From the NCBI GenBank assembly GCA_013995675.1, contig VWRR01000003.1:496001-560000 (forward strand): a stretch of 64,000 bases of DNA. The letters run 5' to 3'. Position numbers and translations under genes: made by a program. Origin of the DNA: Cyanidiococcus yangmingshanensis (taxonomy: Eukaryota > Rhodophyta > Bangiophyceae > Cyanidiales > Cyanidiaceae). The stretch's first letter is position 1. The number at the start of each line of letters is the position of its first letter. Shown here piece after piece: positions 59,445 through 64,000 of the stretch. Below the pieces are notes generated by a model that saw only the letters and a program-made list of their open reading frames with translations, had not been told where the DNA came from and ran no database searches.

Positions 59445-60659
59445 TCAGGTCGAAGCATCAGCAGCGTCTGCTGGTCGATCATCATGGTTCCGTTTTCGTT
59501 TTCGCTCGCGTTCCGACGATGATGGTGGTTGTCGTTCTGAAACGGAGCGCGTTGTTCCAGCACCCGATCGTCTTGCGCTCGTTGTCTCTCGTCCGCCGAT
59601 GCCAGACGTAGTGGAATCTTTCACCTGCGACGGAGCCGCCTTGCTCATGATTTGATTTCGTACTTGGGCGAGACGTTCTAATACATCCTTACTGGGCAGG
59701 ATAGAGGCGCTGGAGCCAGCCATTTTCCAGGAGGTGCCCGGGTGTTTTTCACTGCCCCTGGTGGTCTCTTTCGGTTCGTGTTTCGCCTTGTCTTCGTCAC
59801 CGGGTCGACGCTGCCGATCTCGAAGTGTGCTGGAGTTGGTCCCTGACCCCCCCGCTATTGCTAGCGTGCCACGCGTGCCCTTGTCCCGCTCTCGAGCCGC
59901 GGTTGATACGTTTCCAGTTACCTGTCGTTGCAGAAACGTCGTTTCTTGACGCATTGCTGCTTGGTGCTGGCAGTATATCTTCCAGGTCTCTTCCGTAAAG
60001 CCATAGTTGAAATAGTCCGAGAGGACAGCCCCGGGCTCGCGCCACGGTTTTTCATCAAGTTGCTCCAACTCTACTTCGTACAAGCTCTTTTGTCTTCCTG
60101 GTGCGATATTCTTCATGGTGGGTTCCGGCAACATGCTGTTGAGAACCGCTGCTGACTGTAATGAGGCCTCTGTGCTTATCATGCCCAGGCCAACTGCCGG
60201 ACCATTCCGTTCAGCGGATGGTTGCATATCCCTGGCGACTTCGTTCCATGAGGCTGCGAACTGGGCCGCTTGCTCGCCCAGTGCGGGTTGCGAACTTCCC
60301 AGAATGATATCTACATCGTCGTCGTCGTCGGAGGACTCGCTTTCGTCATGGTCTGCATCCGCGTCGTCATCTGAGGAGAGCCTCGAGGCTGCCTCTGGCG
60401 CGCGACCACTGGTCGCAGTCTCCCTGGTGACTCCCAAGCGAGCATCAGGGGCAAGCCCTGCGACCGAACTAGCCAAGTTTGAGCCATTTGCGTGCGTCTT
60501 GGTCGTTGTCTGGCGACGTGCATCACTTTTCTTAGGCACAGACGCTGAACGCTGCAACTCGATGCCCGAGTAGAGATCGACCTCCTCGTCGTTCTCCTCT
60601 GGAGGCACAGAACTCAAGGGAGTAGTCCTATCACGGCTTGCTGCTCCGTCCCGATTCAT
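59445..60659 (-). CDS. FIP1: Fip1-like pre-mRNA 3'-end processing factor
   Basis: Bridges poly(A) polymerase and CPSF in the polyadenylation complex. Seen (404 aa): acidic, Ser-rich N-terminal half with acidic clusters (SSDDDADADHDESESSDDDD), the Fip1 motif at about 190-235 (YEVELEQLDEKPWREPGAVL and DYFNYGFTEETWKIYCQHQA), the diagnostic block, then a Lys/Arg/Ser-rich C-terminus ending in an RERKRKRNHDDR-type basic segment. Mostly intrinsically disordered, as in the family. ATG 60659. Divergent from CSN2. Confidence 0.92.
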   Translation of the reverse strand: MNRDGAASRDRTTPLSSVPPEENDEEVDLYSGIELQRSASVPKKSDARRQTTTKTHANGSNLASSVAGLAPDARLGVTRETATSGRAPEAASRLSSDDDADADHDESESSDDDDDVDIILGSSQPALGEQAAQFAASWNEVARDMQPSAERNGPAVGLGMISTEASLQSAAVLNSMLPEPTMKNIAPGRQKSLYEVELEQLDEKPWREPGAVLSDYFNYGFTEETWKIYCQHQAAMRQETTFLQRQVTGNVSTAARERDKGTRGTLAIAGGSGTNSSTLRDRQRRPGDEDKAKHEPKETTRGSEKHPGTSWKMAGSSASILPSKDVLERLAQVRNQIMSKAAPSQVKDSTTSGIGGRETTSARRSGAGTTRSVSERQPPSSSERERKRKRNHDDRPADAADAST

Positions 60660-60987
60660 AAGAGTCGTCTGAAGCCTCGTAAGCGTTTCTCAGTTTCCTG
60701 GGTTGTTGCTGTACGTCCCGCGTTGTTGTGCAGTCTCGACGCTGCTGTTCAGGACGTTCTTAGAGCGCGTCTCGAACCCGCACCGAGGTTCTCTCACTCC
60801 TCGTTCAAAAACTAGTTCCTGCAAGGACGCTCCAAGCAACCAATGATGACTTGCGACTACAAAGCTCGATCAACACGTCGAAGACGAGCCTGTACCGACA
60901 TGACACCCTTCAGCGCAGAGCGATATGATGGAACAGCCAAGGCTGGCCGCTTCCCGAAATACGAGAGCGACTTGACCATTACTGGCC
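60660..60987. promoter_or_regulatory. Divergent promoter region FIP1 / CSN2
   Basis: About 330 bases between divergent genes, inferred to carry both promoters; no specific element identified. Confidence 0.35.
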
Positions 60988-62820
60988 ATGGGACCGAGGT
61001 CGTGGCCACCAACGCAACAGGAATGGAGCTTCAGACCTGAATCTACGCCGGAGAATACAATAACGCTCGAGAATGCATACTACGATGCGGAGAGCCTGCA
61101 GGATAGGGGTGACCTGGCAGGAGCTGCCGAGACCTACGAGCGCCTGGTAGCACTCGAGCAACCCTGTGCTGGTAGCGAATGGGGACTTCGAGCCCGAAAG
61201 CAGCTCGTGCTCATCTATGTCAACCGCGGAGAGTATGAAAAGGCACTATGGATGTACGAACGCTTGTTGCAGTACTTGGATGCAGCAGTGCCACGGACGC
61301 TTGTGGAGCAAACAATCAGTGAGCTGCTCGATTACCTGGCCTCGTCAGAAAAGACACCGACAGCTTCATTGGAACGCTTCTTCACCAGTGCCTTGACTGC
61401 ACTGGCGGAGACTGGAGTTCCTGCAAACGACCGACTCTGGTTTAGGACAAAAGTTCGCCTCGGTCATGTTTATCTTGAGACAGGTTCATTTTGGAAGTTG
61501 AGTCTACTGCTTCGAGATCTGTATCGTCGCTTGGGTGTTGCCGTTGATGATGAAGAAACCGTTTTGCCGTCATCCCTGAGCCAACAGAGGACGTCTCTGC
61601 CGGAAATGACCGAGGCTGAACCCATGAATGATTTTTCCAGCACTCAGTTGCTGGAGCTCTTCGCACTCGACATGCAGTTGCAACTCGCCCTCGGAGATGA
61701 CTTTGCGGCAATGCCGTGTCTGCTCCAGGAGGTTATTGAGCCGCGTCCATTTCGTTCGTCATCTGTATCACCATCGTCGCCATCGGGAACGACGAGAAGA
61801 GCCTGGACACAACCAACAGCTATAGCATCAGCGGCGACAGATGCACCGGAAGCGCATCCGAGTCGAGGCACGAGTCCTGGAGCACCAACCATCACTGGAG
61901 ATGCCCCGCTCAACTCTCGCCTTCGGCGGCTGTATCGACAAGCAATGAGGATAAAGTGGGTGCTACCCGGTTCACGCACCATGGCCACCATTCGGGCTTG
62001 TGGTGGTAAGATGTACATGGTGGATGGTCGTTTCGCCGACGCAGCGAGAGAGTTTTTCGAGGCTTTTCGCCACTATGAAGAGGTGGGTGCGCCTCAGCGC
62101 GTCGCTGCTCTGCGCTATGTGGTTTTTGCGAACTTGCTCTCCGGTAACACGGTCAATCTCTTCGCTGCACCCGAGCTGCAGGCGTATCGCACAGAGCCTT
62201 GCGTTCGAGCGATGACAGACTTGATCGATGCCTATCAACGGAACGATTTGGCCAAGTTCGAAAACAGTCTCGAGCGGGATGAAGGCATTTTGGAGGATGC
62301 CTTTCTGCGCCCATATGTGGAGATGCTCTCGAATCGACTCTGGCAAAGAGCAGTCCAACGCGCAATTCAGCCATATCGAACCATATCTTTGGCCAGTCTT
62401 GCAGAGCGCCTAGGCTCTAGAGGCAGCCTCAAAGCCATCGAGCAGGTCGAACAAGCACTGATCCAGCTGATGATCGACGGTTACATTCTCGGTCGCATTG
62501 ATCAAAAGCGGGGTATTTTGGAGCTCTCCTGGAAACGAGCCACTTTCGAGACGCCTTCCTCAGTCCAGTTGGAAGCCATCTCGAGTAACGAGCAGACTGG
62601 AGCGAGATCAGTCGTGTCGAGTGCTCGAATGATCGATGAGAGCTTCGTAAATCCGACTCGCTACGCAATACCGAGCTATCCAGCGCATGCTGTAGAGTTA
62701 CAAGGATGGCAGAGTGCTGACCCCGATGCCGACCGAGTCGATGCGCTGCTGACGCTGTGGGCTCAACGCCTAGGGCGCGTGCGCTCCCAGCTGACTCGAC
62801 TCGCACGTGACGTGTACTGA
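60988..62820 (+). CDS. CSN2: COP9 signalosome subunit 2
   Basis: Subunit of the complex that removes NEDD8/Rub1 from cullins; CSN2 contacts the cullin-RBX1 end. Seen (610 aa): ENAYYDAESLQDRGDLAGAA, the TPR-like opening; GLRARKQLVLIYVNRGEYEK; LLDYLASSEKT; DRLWFRTKVRLGHVYLE; the highly conserved IRACGGKMYMVDGRFADAAR and FFEAFRHYEEVGAPQRVAAL; then the PCI domain (about 470-580) with IQPYRTISLASLAERLG and IDGYILGRIDQKRGILEL. An insert at about 185-300 (Ser/Pro/Thr-rich) makes it longer than the about 440-aa animal form. The acidic N-terminus of other CSN2 proteins is absent. ATG 60988. Confidence 0.92.
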   Translation: MGPRSWPPTQQEWSFRPESTPENTITLENAYYDAESLQDRGDLAGAAETYERLVALEQPCAGSEWGLRARKQLVLIYVNRGEYEKALWMYERLLQYLDAAVPRTLVEQTISELLDYLASSEKTPTASLERFFTSALTALAETGVPANDRLWFRTKVRLGHVYLETGSFWKLSLLLRDLYRRLGVAVDDEETVLPSSLSQQRTSLPEMTEAEPMNDFSSTQLLELFALDMQLQLALGDDFAAMPCLLQEVIEPRPFRSSSVSPSSPSGTTRRAWTQPTAIASAATDAPEAHPSRGTSPGAPTITGDAPLNSRLRRLYRQAMRIKWVLPGSRTMATIRACGGKMYMVDGRFADAAREFFEAFRHYEEVGAPQRVAALRYVVFANLLSGNTVNLFAAPELQAYRTEPCVRAMTDLIDAYQRNDLAKFENSLERDEGILEDAFLRPYVEMLSNRLWQRAVQRAIQPYRTISLASLAERLGSRGSLKAIEQVEQALIQLMIDGYILGRIDQKRGILELSWKRATFETPSSVQLEAISSNEQTGARSVVSSARMIDESFVNPTRYAIPSYPAHAVELQGWQSADPDADRVDALLTLWAQRLGRVRSQLTRLARDVY

Positions 62821-63482
62821 ACTGTCTGGTGAAGTGCTCTGGCCGAGTTCATGAACGAGGCGGGCAGAGTCTCTCGTCTTCGTCTCAGTGGTGTGAGCGG
62901 GAGCGATCCAAAACGAGTTGTTCGCCTCTTTATATAGGGATGTGAATATGTTCAGCGCTCAGTTCTGCAAAGCGATTCTCCAGGAGATGCATTGGACAGC
63001 ACCCAGCGAATGTTACCGGACTGTGCAGTCTTCCGTTCCCCGAGGTTGAGCACCTCACTGGAACGTGACCGATTCCTGGGGCAATGACCTGCTGCCCAAG
63101 ATGCTCTGCACGACCATGAGACCCGTTGCCGCGATCGCCGCAGCAGTGGAGAACACAACACATTGGAGTTGCTGATGTAGCTCGAGTCCAAACTACCTGA
63201 ATGTTGAACTGGAGACATTCCGCCGTAGCAGTGCATCATCTACCTGCCTGCCCACCTTCCCATCGATTCGACAGAGGCATCACCGAGCCGACGAATCCCT
63301 TTTTTTGGCTTCCATGACTTTCCGTAAAGTACATTTTCAGGGAGTTGGCAGCGTGTCGTGCCCTTGATGAGGCCATGCGCATCGTGCGGCCACAGCAAGC
63401 ATTCACTTGAGGAAACGATCCATTTAGACGTCTACACTGTGTCGCGAACGAGCCGTAGCGCAAACGACGAGACTGGTACCGC
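62821..63482. other. Convergent gap
   Basis: About 660 bases between CSN2 (+) and the SOD gene (-). Short frames on the minus strand look like chance. No terminators or repeats identified. Confidence 0.4.
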
Positions 63483-64000
63483 TCAAGCGAGTGCAGCCTC
63501 GTAGCGATTTGCCACATCCTTCCAGTGAACGATCTGCCAAATATTTTTCAGATACGCCGCGCGATCATTCTTGTACTGTATATAGTACGCGTGCTCCCAG
63601 ACGTCGAGACCGAGAAGTGGTGTGTACGCCCCAACCACAGGATCCTGATTGGGACGAGTCACGATCTCCAAACGCCGAAGGTTTCGATTCAGTGCCAGCC
63701 AGGCCCAACCACTACCCTGGATACCAGCTGCAGCGGTGTTCATCAAGCTCATGAGGGTGCTCAAGTCACCGAAATTGTTCTCTATTGCTTTCATGAGAGC
63801 AGTATCTTTACTGGGCAATTCACCACCTCCTTTTCCGACGGGAGCCAAGTTCGTCCATAGGATCGAATGGTTCAAATGACCACCACCGTTGAAAATGAGC
63901 GCCGATTGTAAGGAAACAAGGGTCGGTACATGGTCAGTGCTGTGTATCGTATTCAGTGCGTTGTTCAGGTTGTTCACGTAGCCTTGATGATGCTTGGTAT
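63483..64000 (-). CDS. SODA: Manganese superoxide dismutase, 5' end outside the window
   Basis: Dismutates superoxide, normally in mitochondria. Seen: the frame runs off the right edge, beginning KHHQGYVNNLNN (helix alpha-1 metal site region), then GGGHLNHSILWTNLAP, GSGWAWLALN, and the C-terminal metal ligands in LGLDVWEHAYYIQYKNDRAA. GIQGSGWAW carries Gln at the position that usually marks the Mn type rather than Fe. A short Arg-free segment before the C-terminus is normal. The initiation codon and any targeting peptide lie beyond 64000. Confidence 0.93.
   Translation of the reverse strand, partial: TKHHQGYVNNLNNALNTIHSTDHVPTLVSLQSALIFNGGGHLNHSILWTNLAPVGKGGGELPSKDTALMKAIENNFGDLSTLMSLMNTAAAGIQGSGWAWLALNRNLRRLEIVTRPNQDPVVGAYTPLLGLDVWEHAYYIQYKNDRAAYLKNIWQIVHWKDVANRYEAALA

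Noticed and set aside
59225-59611. 128-residue plus-strand frame.
   Set aside because: Antisense to the Fip1 3' end, with a composition typical of a complementary-strand shadow.

Overview
The window looks like nuclear DNA of a unicellular red alga, most probably a cyanidiophyte close to Cyanidioschyzon. Genes are dense, lie on both strands and almost always fill a single uninterrupted frame. Eukaryotic families dominate (RNA polymerase I/III subunit, COP9 signalosome, Fip1, NUP50, KDEL receptor, WNK kinase). They sit beside organellar genes typical of a plastid-bearing cell (plastid sigma factor, TGD3-type ABC ATPase, MscS-like channel, GatC with a targeting peptide). A WD40/coiled-coil protein with the layout of the C. 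merolae mitochondrial-division factor Mda1 points the same way. Base composition looks only moderately GC-rich. No rRNA, confident tRNA, CRISPR array, virus-like element or transposon was found.

Layout. 1-6.5 kb: PAP phosphatase (open at the left edge), RPC19, GatC, a short TRIP4-type zinc-finger protein, and a ZUP1/ZUFSP-type ubiquitin peptidase. 6.8-16.7 kb: an AGC kinase, a zinc-finger protein, a GGAT-rich repeat patch, a THP3/LENG8 SAC3-domain protein, the KDEL receptor and NDUFV2. 16.9-26.2 kb: a probable mitoribosomal mS26, a 77-bp tandem duplication, Mda1, a WNK kinase, and a protein with DUF2934-like repeats. 27-36.4 kb: MscS-like channel, TGD3-like ATPase, mitochondrial bL12, QCR8, a [2Fe-2S] ferredoxin and ZFPL1. 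36.7-44.5 kb: several unrecognised genes, a BELL-type homeodomain protein and an ePHD/SANT chromatin protein. 46.4-55.6 kb: NUP50, a BSD2-like zinc-finger protein, FolD, a plastid sigma factor and a mitochondrial carrier. 56.4-64 kb: DCAF11/LEC14B, Fip1, CSN2 and Mn-superoxide dismutase (running off the right edge).

Functional threads. Mitochondrial energy metabolism and translation: NDUFV2, QCR8, bL12m, mS26, carrier, Mn-SOD, possibly the ferredoxin. Plastid upkeep: sigma factor, TGD3, MscS-like channel, BSD2-like protein. Ubiquitin and CUL4 control: DCAF11 as substrate receptor, CSN2 as deneddylation subunit, ZUP1 as K63-type peptidase. RNA handling: Fip1, THP3, NUP50, TRIP4. Neighbours are not organised as operons.

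The most striking signal is that recognisable proteins repeatedly continue in a frame displaced by exactly one extra base. This is seen in ZUP1, NDUFV2, bL12m (twice) and WNK (about three times), and in several unrecognised genes on both strands. Every case I found is in the +1 direction. Insertion-biased assembly error is the simplest reading, but the uniform direction makes it worth testing against RNA and peptide data before genes are discarded as broken.
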